DNA of 64,000 nucleotides, from assembly GCA_902729315.2 (NCBI GenBank), contig LR746267.1:1175001-1239000 (forward strand), read 5' to 3'. Under the pieces are notes generated by a model that saw only the letters and a list, made by a program, of their open reading frames with translations, was not told where the DNA came from and did no database searches. This DNA comes from Spirodela intermedia. Lineage: Eukaryota > Streptophyta > Magnoliopsida > Alismatales > Araceae. Positions 48,488 to 61,653 of this stretch are shown in pieces (positions within the stretch are counted from its first letter, which is position 1; each line of letters begins with the position of its first letter). A program made the position numbers and the translations under genes.

Positions 48488-49860
48488 TTTCTTATTAGTG
48501 TCTTTCTTCTTGAATATTTTAAATGGAGAAATCAAGGAGGTGTGGATATTTGTTAGTGGGCTGAAATTAGCTATTGAAATGACCAGAAATCAGCCTAATA
48601 ACAGTGTAAAAACTTGTCTTCAACCCATATTGGGGTCTAAACTAACTTTTGAGTGCTCATCTTCATTATAATACCTCTAAGACCTTCTAGAAGAAGTTTG
48701 TGAATCATCCATATCATAAAGCACATGCAACAATAAGAATTCAGCACATGCTTGTGTTCTCAATGGCTCAACATCACATTTCAAGTTTCACAACCTTTCA
48801 TTTATCTCAAGAGAAAGAGAAGTATGAACTTAGAAGGGTGGTTCCCTTAAGGTCATTCTTGTACCAAGTTAGTTGAAGGTAGTAAAACTCAACAAATAGT
48901 AGCTAAAGCCTATGATTCTCAATGTAAATCAAGTTGCTCCCACCACAAGTTCAGCAAAAAATGTTAGAATCTCTAATTCTTCAAAAACTCGTCTTGTTCC
49001 ATAACTAGTAGAGTAAGAGGGTGGTGGATGCCTCTAATCCTTTTCATCTCAACACATTGAACAACCATAATAAGTTTTAACTTCCAACTAGTCAACTTAT
49101 AGGGTCATTTATGACTTGTAGGGTCAACAAGATTCTCAAGTCATAAATCTTCAATATGTACCTATATTTAAATGACATATTATAGTGAAACTCAAGGATT
49201 GATTCCCCAAGAGTAGATGTAGATTTGAGGTCTAACAAGTAAAGTCTATCTTTTCGATGGTGTGAAGCTTGTAGATGGCAGAATCAAGCACAATAGGCTG
49301 TGGTTGAGCTAAGTAGAATAAAGGTTTAAAGTCAAACTATAGTGGCTGATTTTGAAAAGACTAGTTTAAGCAATTACTGGCTTTATTACTAATTTAGCTC
49401 ATTCTTGGTGTTAATTAAGGCCATATCAATATCAACTATTTTTGTATTACTTAGTTGACAAAGGCATCAATCATCAATATATATGTGTGTATGCTGCTCA
49501 TTTAAGATGATATTTGGAACATGGTCACATGATTTATATCTAGCATAGCTGATCAAGTGGATTGATAATTCCCCTTTTGATAAAAACACTTAATTTTGGT
49601 TGTATTCATATTTTCCATATTTATACTATCAAGTATGCACATGTAAGATCACATAGACAATGTTTCTAGTTAGTTAATTACTTGCATTGAGACAATCCTC
49701 TTTTTTATTCTCTCTTGTGCCAGAGTAAGAGAGATCATTTGAAGAGAAATACATGACCTTGCAAACACAGTTTGGGTCTCTTGCTCTTTTCGATAAACAC
49801 AGCAAGATGAACTTCAATCATTTCATCTTGTTATGTACATGCAGAGAAGGAATATATATA
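48488..49860. other. Non-coding intergenic DNA
   Basis: AT-rich, with only short open frames; one of 62 codons at 48483-48671 has no recognised features. Nothing else seen. Confidence 0.4.
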
Positions 49861-49946
49861 TAGAGCGACAGAGAGAGAAAGTGATAGATAGCCATATAGA
49901 TAGATAGGTAAATAGGTAGAGAGAGAGAGAGAGCGACAGAGAGAGA

Positions 49947-49998
<52 letters not shown>
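49861..49998. repeat. GA and GATA-rich microsatellite block
   Basis: Mixed GAGA, GATA and TAGA words followed by a pure (AG)n run at 49957-49998. It explains the Ser/Leu-rich frame on the minus strand. Confidence 0.95.
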
Positions 49999-50000
<2 letters not shown>

Positions 50001-50628
50001 ACTTTGCAATGCTAAATTAAAGAAGCCCAAGCGAGCCCAATAAGGATTGACTGGGCCTTTTTCTCGGAGATTACCTTTCAGGCGGATCCCCCAATATGGA
50101 GATCTGGGACAACTCTAGGTTCATCTAGAAACGTTTTATATTATATAATCTTTTACTATTCCAAGACACGTGGCATAATATCAAACGCTACATCTCGGCT
50201 TTAACACCATAATATCCTCGCCCAGTAGAAATATCGATGCCAAATGGTGGGCCCAGCTGACGTGAAGATAATGCCACATCACTGTCTCCGGAGATAAGTC
50301 AACATCATGTCCCTATTTGTGGGCACAATTCATCCGCCTTTTGGGCCGACTATGAAGGGCGGCGGCCACTGCCAGCAGAGAAAATCTCTCTCCAGCTCTC
50401 CTCCCCTTGGCCAATATTCACCGTCAGATGAGAAGATATCCAGGCGAATCTGAAATCAACGGTTAACGAGGGTGCCTTTTTCATTTGCAGATATCAGCCG
50501 TCAGATTCCGTGGAACATGGCTCATACATCAGAGGGTCACCGTTGAGTCATCAGAAAATGTTATTATGAAAATAATCAAGGGTATAACAATAGTTTTGCA
50601 TTGTGTAGAAGATTCGAGTCACCGTGTC
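49999..50628 (+). promoter_or_regulatory. Upstream region of the HAD-like gene
   Basis: Non-coding, GC-richer than the retroelement to its left, and presumably the promoter. GGTATAACAATAG at 50581-50593 could be a weak TATA element about 110 bases before the start codon. No other feature is recognised. Confidence 0.35.
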
Positions 50629-50652
50629 AGAGAGAGAGAGAGAGAGAAAGAG
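50629..50652 (+). repeat. (AG)n tract in the HAD gene leader
   Basis: A short GA run ending 44 bases before the start codon, most likely in the 5' untranslated region. Confidence 0.9.
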
Positions 50653-50695
50653 GGAGCTAGCTTTTTTCTGGAAGCTCAGTTGTTGGGTGGTGACG

Positions 50696-53600
50696 ATGGA
50701 CGGCGCCGCTGCCTCTGCTGCGTCCTCCGCCGGAGCTCACCTTCGGTTGCCGTCTCCAGCCTTGCTCCCGCGAAGCCTGGTTCCAGAAATCTTCAAATTC
50801 GCCTCCGCCGCGGCGCCTCTCAGGATTGCGGCATCACCCTGTGGTGTACCGCTTAGGCCGCCCGGTCTCCGCGCTCCATGTTGTCTGCCGGACCCAATCC
50901 GGGGCGAGGGTACCGCTCAGAAGATCGGCGTTTTAATCGAAGTGGAAGGGTGAGCTGCGGCTGCACTTCGTTTAGCAGCTCTGTTCCTGCTCGTAACTTG
51001 TTTCTGTCTGGTGGTGTTTGCTTCTCTGGATAAGTTTGGGTTTATTGAGTTTGTTTTGAGTTGTATATTTTAAAATTTTATGTGTATTTTTTTGCATGTT
51101 GTCTCATCTGGCTAAACACCTAACACCTGCATAGTTTTAGATATGGACTAAATCAAACCGTGCAGCTCCACAGCTTCTACCCGTAATCTTAAAAAATTAG
51201 CGAATAGTTTTTTAATCATCGTTTGTCGTCTTATATAGACTAATATAGTATTTTCTCTTTCAATGTGGAAGGTAAGAGTCACAGACTTATGATCATCCAT
51301 GTGCACGTGAATATCCTATATACTAGTTCAGTAATGACAAAGTTACGAATTTTGTACTAATTGATGCGGCGCAAGCGAAATTATTATATCGAATTTTTAC
51401 ATTGTTTGATCAATTTTATGTTATCTCATCATCTGTCAACTCGGTGCTATCTCTATTGGTTTATTGAATTTCTTGCTGAAGTGTCCTCCATGTCCCTTGT
51501 CTAAGTAAATTTTATTAACAGTCGAAATATTTTGAGCCTCAACTTCCTGTATTATGATGTGCTTAACGAAAATATATAATTTCTAGTTATCAAGATGTTC
51601 CCATGATGAAAACTTCCACTTGTTTTGATGTCTTATCTTTGTTATGATGTGTTTAATGTTATGTTCCTTCTGCGTGCTTCTTCTGCCAGCTGCATGTCAT
51701 TGATACGCCCGCAGGTGCCCTAGAAGATGATATTACTCCGAAAATATTTCAAACAACATTTCAATAATTAATGTGCTTAACGTATTCATCTTACTAATGA
51801 AAAATCTTCCGCCTTCAGGGTCCTTGCTGATGTGTACCGCTTTGGTAATCGCCAAGCTTTCAATGTAGGTGCGTTTTACATAACAGTGCCAGAGCTAATG
51901 CTCCCAAGAAATGTTCTCTTTACTATATAGAGGTATTCAGTTTTGTTATCTTATAATTATGAGACATTTTCCTGTGAGGTTGGGACATTTATCCAAAAGC
52001 TGTAACTTTCAGTGCAATCGTTTGCTTTCATGGATGCATATTCTGCTCCTTGGTTCTGAGTCTTTTGTTTCTTTGCTCTTTTTTGTTTCCCTTACAGCCT
52101 TTCAAAAACTTGGGCTTGATTGTGCAAATTGGACAGAACCAATATACTTGGACCTTACAAGGTTGACAATTATGTGCTCTGTGTGCTTCATTCAGCCTTG
52201 AAATATCTCCACAGTCTTCTATCCAATGACTTCGTCAAAATCTATTTACCGTTGCCTGCTTATGTTTCTACATTCTTTGTTTTGATACTCCATGGCACCC
52301 TATTCATGGGACTGGTAGTCATGTGTACATCTTCTTTTCTATTGCTCAAAATTGTTGATAATTTTCTCAGGAAGGCAGCTGGAGACGAGGAACGAATGCT
52401 TACATTGTTCTTCAGCAGAGTACGTATTCTCTCGATTTTAATCCTAGGATAATAGCTTGTTGCTGGCATATGCATGCTGAAACTATGATGGTAACCTGAC
52501 GGGGAAATCCTCACCCTTAAATGGAATTTCACGTGTCTCATATGTTCTTACCCAATGTTTTAAAGCCATCATGATCATGCTCTAGATTATATATGTGCAC
52601 TCTTTCAATTTGGCCACTCCTATACTAAAACAATAGTATCTGTTGAACGCATGCTTGTCCAGATTGTTTTTGTGAAAATAGTGATTTCTCTATTAAATAA
52701 CGAAGGAAATGATTGGAACAATACACTGGACTGCAGCTCAATTATACAAAGAATTATTTGTCCTTCAGTTTGTAAATATAATAAACTTTCATCTAAACTT
52801 TTTAATCAACTGGTAAAATGATAGAAAAGTGGACTGAATTAAAACTCGTCTAAGAACAAAAAGCATTACGTATTAGAGTGAATTTTAATCCTTTTATATT
52901 GAAAAGTATTGTGGGGATATGCTATGCGTGTAATGTCTGAATTGTTCCAACTTGAGAATGAGATTTCCACTATTATGATTCAAATAAATGCCTTGAATCT
53001 TTTCCAGGCTTCAGAAAGAATTCCCTGCTTCTTTGAAGACATGGAGGACCTTTGAGTTAGTCTGACAGCCATCCAGCCCTTCTGATATAAACTATAAAAC
53101 CAGAAGCAAAAATATGTCGTCTTTCATACACCTGAACAGTAATAAAAGGAAAAAACTAATGTCGTCTTGTTTTCCCAGCATAATGTTTAGTGGTCAGAGT
53201 TTCCTCCCTACTATTTTGATACCTGGAGAAAAAAGGTTCTCACAAGTAGACAAGAGTGCTTGGTGACTAGCTTGTGGTGCTTATGATTAAATTCTAGCTA
53301 TGCTTGTTTCTTATAATTAGTTCCATCCTCGCAGGAAAAATAGAAATTATTCAGGTTACTTCAGGAAAAATAGAAAATGGATTGTGGTGTATGCATATTT
53401 ATCAGAAAATATGCAGTAGCTTATTTCCATCCATTTTGAAGTCAAGTTGTTTTCATGGTCGGATTTTTTAAAGGAAGAGAGAATCTTGGAGAGTAGGTAC
53501 AGTATACGACGAGCTTTCTGAAGAATGCTGCTTTAATATGAAATCAGTCATTATTTACCTTTTTACATTCATTTATGTCTTCATGTTACAGATTGGCTGG

Positions 53601-56600
53601 CCTACTTCATTGCCTACCAATGAGAAAGTTGCATTTTTGAAACGAATTCTTCGTGAAAAGGTAACTCTTCCTAAATTCTCTCAGGGTGCATCTTTGTTTT
53701 TTGCTTTTTTAAAAAATCTTATGAGGGCCCCCGAATGAAGTTGACTTATTTTTGGTTATCAGGGAAAATCTAATATTTAAAAAATCAGAAAATTAACCTG
53801 GGGCGTTGAGATGCTTCTTCACCATAGATTATTCTTAGATTTCTTAATTTCTCTACTTTCTTCATGGTTTCGTGCCTTACCACATCTAATAATATTTATC
53901 CATGGAGGCAGCTTGAAATACTTCAAAGACAAGGAAAATGACATGCTGCTTCTGCTAGTATTTTCCATGAGACTAAAATCGTGGGTTCCTCTTCTGCTTT
54001 TGTGTGTTCTGGTATCCCATATTTTAACATAATTTGACTGCATTTTAGCTTCCATGGAATAATTCAAACTATTTGGTGATACTGCGTGGTATAAATTTCC
54101 CAGAAATCTATAAGTGACCGTATCCAAAATACGATCTTGGTTTCTTCTGAGGTGACCAAAAGCAAATTTTTGCCTTTGACAATACGTATAGTATGCATCA
54201 TTAATCACTCAATGCTGATTTTTTGATTGGTTTGGTAAATACTTATGATATTGTCCAGTATTTACATCACATAGAAGGAAACACAAAAGAAACCTTGTAT
54301 CTCATTTTCCCAAGTGAGCTTTAGTTTAGGTCATCCCGTTTGAGTTCTTTTGCTCATAAAATTTGCAGAATGGCTAATTTCACTACCGTTAAATAATCCA
54401 TTGCTTTGGGACCTGCTAGGATCCCTCTATTAGTAATCATCTTTTTTATAATGCTTTACTGTACTGTAAGTTTCAAAACAATATTGATGACAAGTTTTGC
54501 TGAATTCCAGAGCAACGCATTGGATTCGTATGTTGTCTCTGGCAATTTACCTCTACGACCTGGAGTTGAGAAGTAAGTCCTTTGTTAATTTTCAGGGGTG
54601 GACTTGAAATTGCTTCATTAGATGAATGAACTTCACAAAAAAATCCATGGTTTTATTTGTTAAAACACATTTACATTATTTTCATCCTTTTAGTACTAAA
54701 ATTTCCATTGTTCTACTCGTGTGCTACAGTTTCAAACCTTTTGCTTAATCATTTTTATCAATCCTATTTGTTGTATGGTTGCTTGTTTTCTGGTACGTGG
54801 CATGTACATATGATACTACTGTTTGTGGTAAATGTGCCAATCATCCACCGTTCCCAGAGATGCTTTTGTTCCACAGAAAATAAAATCCGACGCTTGACTA
54901 TACAATGGTGATGGATTGCTCCCGATTTTATCAAATTTTACCTGCAAGCGATTTATTCCCAAGGATCATTGCCCTTTTTTCATCCAGACTCGCTTTTCAG
55001 ATAGGAGTGCTATGACTTCAGCAAAATGACTTTTGACCTGCTGGTTGGAATATGTCCTTCCTTTTTGTCTGTCTAACTGGTTTTATTGGGATGCAATGCT
55101 TTAGTTTTCTGGAACATCTTCAATTACTTCAATTGTTTCTTATGTCCAACCTATAAGTTCCTCCGACAGTTTTTAGCCATTGCTGATGCCATCTCAGAGG
55201 TTAGGTATCGCTCCCATTGATTCTGTTGTGACATTGCATCTATCCAAATTAATAGATAATGTTTTTCCTGCAATAAACTCACGAGTTATCTGTAAGAAGT
55301 TGGGAGGCCTTCCTTCGGGTCACAATTTAACATTTAAAGGAAAGAAGTAATGTTTAAAGCTTCCCAATTTTCGAGATTGAGTATGATCGATTATCTTAAA
55401 TATCCGGAGCATTCTTCAACATTATCAGACTCTTTAGTTTCTTTTTTATACTTGAATTTCATGATGCATTTGATATTTTTTATCTGCAGTTTTGTTGATG
55501 ATGCACTTAATGAAGGCATACCCGTAATTATGCTCACAGCCTGCAGTAAAAGCGGGGACAAATTGTCAAGGTTTGTTTAGTGGTTCTTTTTTCTTTTGAA
55601 TGATGGATAATCGTCAGTGACATGGATTTAGATATTCACTTTCTTCAAACTCGAATATCTTATTATCCGTCTCAGTTTTAATGGCCCAGTGGTGCATAAA
55701 ACTATGTCTATGCCCTTTTCGTCTTAGATTGCTATCCAAAATCCAGTCACCATGTTGACCCCATTAATTCGATTTTGCTACATTATCTATATTCTCATTA
55801 TGTTATCCACAGGCAATATTTCTTTCCTTCTTTCCTTTGGCAATGAAGTCATGATATCTCTGTATTTTTTTTCCATTATTTCTAATAGGCTGGTTTATTA
55901 TATCTTCTTCTATGCTTCCCTTGAAAGAAATACCTTCTATATGTTGTTTTGTTTCTTTTTCTTTTGAAAATTAGGCGCTGTAATGTGTTCTCATTTGAAA
56001 TAAAACTTCAAACATTCCATTAGGTTTCTCGTTGAAAAGCTTGGATGGGACCGAATATCAAAAATTAAGATAGTTGGAAAGAAAGAAGTGGAAGGAAGTT
56101 TATATGGTCAACTTGTTCTAGGAAAAGGAACAACTTCTACTTTAGATGAACAGCTTGCAAAGGAGGCCCGAAAAGCAGGTTGACTATGAAACCTTCCTTG
56201 TAACTACTATTGTGTTTTCGTACTCCAGCGAGAATTGGTTCTTGTTAGATGTTTCTAATTGGTTTTTCTGCTTTATGCTCACAACAGTATCCATGGAAAA
56301 ACAGAGAGTAGCGGAGGAGGTCGCTTCTGCTCTCAAAATCAGTGTTGACATCGATACCAGTTTGCCAGAAAGGTAGCAGTTTTTTTCCATTTTTACGTTT
56401 TGGAGGGCATTGTGACTTCTTGTTCATCATTTATCAACTTTGTGAATTTTGTCATTAACTGCGCCTACCTACCTATTCATATGGAAGCTTTGTGACTCAG
56501 TCTTCTGTGCCTCAATCACCATCGCGAAGTTGTTCCAACGTGTATGATCTGGAATGGGCGCTCTACTATTTCATGTCATTAGAGGCTTTTATCCACTTTG

Positions 56601-58763
56601 AATGAAAACACGCCATCCGCTCAATGAAAGGCAGAGGATATCTACCTGATAAGACGACTTTTAAGAAAAATGATCTGGCAAGTTTTTCTTGTATAGTTGA
56701 TCAGACCGCATAAAGCTCAAGAAAACGAGTCAACTCGACCCATCTCACCCTTCTCAGATAATGTTCAAGTCCACATCGTTGGTTGTTCAACTCGGCCCAT
56801 GCATATCCTTATGTTGTGTTGATGTCTGATAATTTATATTGTCCATGTTTTGATGAGGGGAAAACATCCCAAAGATTATATCCGAACTTGGTCGAGCAAT
56901 CAAGTGGAGGAGGGTTCACTGTCCTTCCTCTCGTTCTAGCATGTTCGATGCATCAAGGTACCAATTCTAGCTGATTACCTCTCAAGCTACTGGTTATGGG
57001 TGAGTCACGAAAAGTCTTGGAACGACTTTAGGGACTCCTTCCACTTGGCAAAAGAAGGCGTTGTTCTTTTCCCCAACGTCAGCTTGCTTATTTCAATGTT
57101 ATCATTGCCCAAAGTAGCTTGGGGCTAGTCCCAGCCTAGAGTTTCTATGATTCTTCTTCCCTTCTCGTTTCTATCTACCAAATGAGTTATGTAGTGAACC
57201 CAATCCACCTTCGAGGAAGCTTTGAACCTTAACTTACACCGGATAGATGACGAATGATCACATCAAAGTAATTGCTCTTTAACATGCTTCTCATTCTACG
57301 GTTCTTTTTGTAATTAAAAAAAAAGGATTTCAATGAGATATTGAGCGTGGTCCCTTGATTCATTTCCAGCTTTGACCAGATAGTGGCAACGCTGCGTGCT
57401 GGGGCAGAATATGCTAGTCTGCCTGTGTATGACTGTGTCCTCGTGGCTGGTAGCCAGTCTGCGGTTCTTGGTGCTGAGCGGATAGGTATGCCATGTGTGG
57501 TCATCCGAAACAGGTATATATTCTTCACTATTTGAAGACTTTACCCTCATTTTGCTTCTTTTAGTATCTTGCATGCCGTCATTGTTGTGGGAAATCAATT
57601 TCATATAAAGGCTTATCGTGCATGCTACATAGAATCTTCGTACTTTACTGAGGAAGATTTTATCATATCAGCTATGGTGGATTCCTTTCACTCAAAAGAA
57701 TGTAGATGAAGGATCAAAATCCCCATGAGGCAGCCTTTCCAGGCTTCTCTCTCTCTAACTCTCTCTCTCGAGCTGTGAATTCCCTGTTTCTGTTGTCCGA
57801 GGGAGGGCCAAATAGTAAAAGTTGACTCCTACATGAAACCTAAATGGGTCAACGTCACTTGGCTTTGACTTTTAATGATTCAATACCTTGAAAACGTACT
57901 AGCACTCGGTCTGTGCCCCTCTATTTCTGTTTTCTATTTGACAATGCTAATTGGTCAACTCACATATGATCAGGCGCATGAAAAAAATCTCTGGTTTTAT
58001 AGGTGGGCCTCCTCCATTTATTGCCAATTGATTGTAAGCTACTTGGTGCAACATGACATTACCCATTCTCTCAAAGTTAGCTGCCTTTTTTAGCAATACA
58101 GTGGCACTATAACTACAATTTTAATGACAATTCATGACAGTAGAGTGAATCCTTGGATAAATCAAATCTAGCAAGGTCAAACTTTTCTTCATTGTTCTTG
58201 TTTCATTCTTACTTCCACCCCCACTCAGTGCACCCTAACACTCCCCACCCTCGAGAAATATGATGGGCTTTTTTTCCCCCTAAAATGTAATGAAAATTAA
58301 TCGCAGTAGAGCAAATCTTGCGACCAATGAAATCTACATAATTCAGAATTTTCGGTATCAGCTTTTGCCAACAGTGGAATCGGCTGTGGGAAACATACCT
58401 CTAAACCCTTCACTCTTCCTCCTAGTCTACTTCATGCAGCATTACCATTCCCCATTTCCCCAAAGTAGTAAACTTTTTTGCTAGCAGGACCTGCATCAGT
58501 AGCTGTCATGTTACTAACAGTAGAGCAACTTTAGCTGTAAGTCAACTATACCAAAGTTGAAAATGTACAGAATTAGCTATTTTCTAAGTTGTTGTCTGTA
58601 ACCAATCTGCTAAACCTCATTGTTCTTGGTCTTCTTCTCTTCTTCTCCTTCTTCTTCCAGTCTCACTTCCAGGGCAGAGTTCCGGTCAGCCAACGCCGTC
58701 ATGGATGGGTTCGGTGGAGCTGACCTGACGATCTCGAAGCTCCGTCGGAAGAGGTGGTCGTGA
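50696..58763 (+). CDS. Plastid HAD-superfamily (CbbY-like) protein with altered catalytic motifs, 11 exons, 371 residues
   Basis: Exons: 50696-50949, 51819-51868, 52098-52161, 52371-52419, 53592-53660, 54511-54572, 55490-55570, 56024-56178, 56288-56372, 57370-57513, 58661-58763. All borders are GT/AG and all phases fit. The N terminus (MDGAAASAASSAGAHLRLPS) is Ala/Ser/Arg-rich like a chloroplast transit peptide. The HAD core follows: motif I region VLIEVEGVLAD (79-89), cap words NRQAFNVAFQKLGLDCANW, motif II VIMLTACSKSGDK, then KIVGKKEVEGSLYGQLVLGK, a coiled EKQRVAEEVASALK stretch, motif IV region CVLVAGSQSAVLGAERIGMP, and GFGGADLTISKLRRKRWS at the end. Known plant relatives are annotated as HAD-like hydrolases of plastids with no firm substrate. 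The usual DxD of motif I reads E82-V-E84, and the acidic pair of motif IV is absent, so hydrolase activity is doubtful. Confidence 0.93.
57721..58660 (+). other. Larger part of HAD gene intron 10
   Basis: Intron 10 spans 57514-58660. It includes a short CT run near 57749-57770 and ordinary AT-rich intron DNA. The other long introns of this gene (950-1818, 2420-3591, 3661-4510, 4573-5489, each plus 50000) likewise show no recognised element. Confidence 0.7.
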
Positions 58764-60237
58764 TCCTGCCACCCACTCACTCCCTCCCTCCCTCCCTCCC
58801 TCCCTCTTTCTCTCTCCTTGTGGGTTATGTCATATTAAGTTTCCCTATGCTCCCCCTTATCATGTGCAAAAGTGGCAAAATAAGATGGTGGGTAGTCTGT
58901 ACATGATGATCTAGGTGCTTGTAAGCCCCTTTCTAGACTGCTTTTGATTTCATCCTCCCCCCCCTCTTAAGGATTGACCTAGAGCAGTTTGAGGGTTTGC
59001 TTTCCTTGCAGATTGTTTCCACACTCAACTCTTAGATCGCAGAATCACCCGAAGATCAAAATCCTTGTATGAGTCCTCTTCGGTTTTTTCCAAGGTTCTC
59101 TCCCTTGGGCTCATATTGATGAAACTTGGAAAGTTGTGGGCCAAAACCGGGGGAAAGGCCAATATAATAATTATAAACCATTTAGTGACGTTCATAATAT
59201 ATGCATACATGAAAAGTATGTACCATTAGATCAATATGATTAGAACTCCATATGGGTTCGTGTTTAAGTTATTCTACTAGCACTAGGTACACAATGTCAA
59301 ACCCCTCTCTATTTTTCTCTCTCTATCTCCCTCTCTATCTATTTAATTTTTAATGGTTGATTTAATTTTGAAATATTTTTAAACTGAAACTTATAATTGG
59401 AGCTAGGGATTCAGGGGTCTACTAGTTTTCAGACTTTGTTGGGGTTTTCATGGGATTGAACATAAAGCTCTGGACTGAATTTTTCTTGAAGATAATTGCC
59501 ATATCTGAATTTTCTATGCATATATATATAATGGTATTCATAGAGAAAAAGAAAAAACCCTTTATCTAGGGTTTTTAGGGCTTAGAATTCAAGAATGATG
59601 GATTTTATTGGAATGAGGAGGAACCAAAAGTCAGAGCTTGAATCCTCAAGGCACAAGTTTTCCCAATTCTTGAATTGAAAAGGGTTGACTTTGATGGTCT
59701 TTGAATCCACAAGGATGAGAAAAATACCCTTTAATTTCAAGGGTTGACTGAATCCACAAGTAGTCATAAAATTCATGAGAAAAAAAGAAAATTTTTAATA
59801 ATTAATTTTTTTGGAGTTGCATCATGGGTCAAAAATAAAAGTAGATCATTTATGAAAATAAATTCAAAAAGACTTTATACAAATATCATTTATTATTTGA
59901 TCAAATTAAAAAATAACATTTTTAATTATACTTATAAGAACAAGGCTCTATGTAATTTGGTCATACATAGATGAAACACACAACCATCCTAATATTCTAG
60001 AATAATTAATTCTACAAGAGTTTATTTTGGTAGTAAGTTTTTTAAATTAATTTATCTTAGAATAGTATACATGTACCAAACTATGAATCAAGAGAGTTAT
60101 TAAATACTCCTAATATAAGCATAATACATGGAAAATCAAATAAATTTAAAATTAATTACTTAAATAAACTTGATGATAATATCATTTCAGAAATACACAA
60201 AATGGTGTAATAAACACTGACGCCAGCCGTTTGAATA
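58764..60237. other. Downstream of the HAD gene; non-coding
   Basis: Begins with a (TCCC)n run at 58781-58804 in the 3' untranslated region, then passes into AT-rich DNA. A short TATATATATA run lies at 59521-59530. No gene or element recognised. Confidence 0.5.
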
Positions 60238-60660
60238 ATGACGTCATCATACAGGACCGGCTACCCCCGTCGACCGAATCGGCAAGCCGGGGCACCGTTT
60301 CTCCGGTTCGGCTCGCGCCGTTCCTCCCGCCTGCCGCGTGCCGAACTGCGGCCATACCTCTCGCCGGACGCCGGACCGGCGCATCGCTTTGTCCCCATCT
60401 GTAGCGCGCCGTTCCAGCCAACCAGTCGGGCGCGTGCCATCACAGCCGCCCCGACCGGCGCGGCCGTTCCCCCCGCCCAGCGGAGAAGCGACGAGGGGGC
60501 GGGGGAGAGTGGCCGGGTGTGTACGCGGCCCAGTCGGAACGGCCAACTCCCGAGGAAGAAGTGGCCCGTCCGCCTCACCCGTGGACCGTACGGGGAGGGG
60601 CGACCGTATATTCACCGCCCAAATGGCCTTCTCTCCCTTGGCCACCCAGGCGACACCTCA
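60238..60660. other. GC-rich island of unknown nature
   Basis: GC content rises abruptly from an AT-rich flank and falls again after about 60660. TGACGTCA, a palindromic bZIP-type site, lies at its left border (60239-60246). Long frames are open on both strands (174 codons plus, 132 minus), which is expected from high GC; none has a recognisable domain and all are Arg/Pro/Gly-rich. It could be a captured promoter or exon fragment, or a transposon part. Confidence 0.5.
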
Positions 60661-61653
60661 AGAATGCCCTTCAAAAATGCATCTTTCTCAATGGTAGGCT
60701 ATGAAGTAGCCCACCCAACCTGTAACATGAAGACACAAATGACCGTAAAAAATGGTAAATAATGAATTATTTAAAATGAAAATATCATTATTCAGAAAGC
60801 TTGTTCTATATTGCATCTGTTCTTCATGAATTTCTCTTACGTTTAAAAATCCGAAGATGAGAACGACTTGGGTTCAAAGTGGATGGAAGCAAGCTACTGA
60901 TTACTATCTCATCAATATATGCATACCCTACAATGCAGGATAATCCTTAAGTAGAATTTCTTTTTTTTTTTTTGCATGGATGGGATTAATTATACTAAAC
61001 CAACGTAGCTAGAGTTTAGTCCAATCATCACATCCTAGTCAAAAAGCACTCTTATCTAGTTTGTGAGAATATTTTTTCTCCAAAATAGTTGGGAGGAAAC
61101 TTTGATCGCTAAGCTGTATGTTGAGAAAATAAGAAGACACTGGCTTTTTACCTTTCTTGCTATTCAGGTAGGAAAAAAAAACAGATTTTTGCTTCTGATT
61201 TTATTGTTCATATCAGAAGGACAGGATGGTTGTCAGAGGAACTCAGAGCTTCTTGATACCTTCAAAGAAGAAGGGGGTTTTTCCTCAAGCTTGCAACATA
61301 TTCAAGACATGACATTGATTTTGAACAATGAAAGAGGAAATCTCATTCTCAAATCGGAATATATCAGATATTACGTGCATAAAATATCCCCACTAACACT
61401 TTTTATTAAAAAAATATTAAAACTTCATCTAATGAGTAATATTTTTTTGTTCCTAGACGAGTTTTAGTTCAATCCACATTTATACCATTTTATGGTTGAT
61501 TAAATAGTTTCTATTAAGTTTTGTTCTTGTTAAAGGCTGAAAAGAGGAGAAATAATTCCTCAATTCACGAGATGCAATCCAGTGAATTGTTCCAATCATT
61601 TCACACGTTATTTTGCTCAAAATAGAAAGTTTCTATTCTTATAAGAAGAATTC
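60661..61653. other. Non-coding, AT-rich
   Basis: A plus-strand frame of 134 codons at 61063-61467 starts with ATG but has no recognised family and is in AT-rich DNA. I see no supported gene here. Confidence 0.35.

Noticed and set aside
60238-60762. Gene of 174 codons in the GC island
   Set aside because: Open frames exist on both strands as expected from high GC, with no domain, no splice context and abrupt composition borders.
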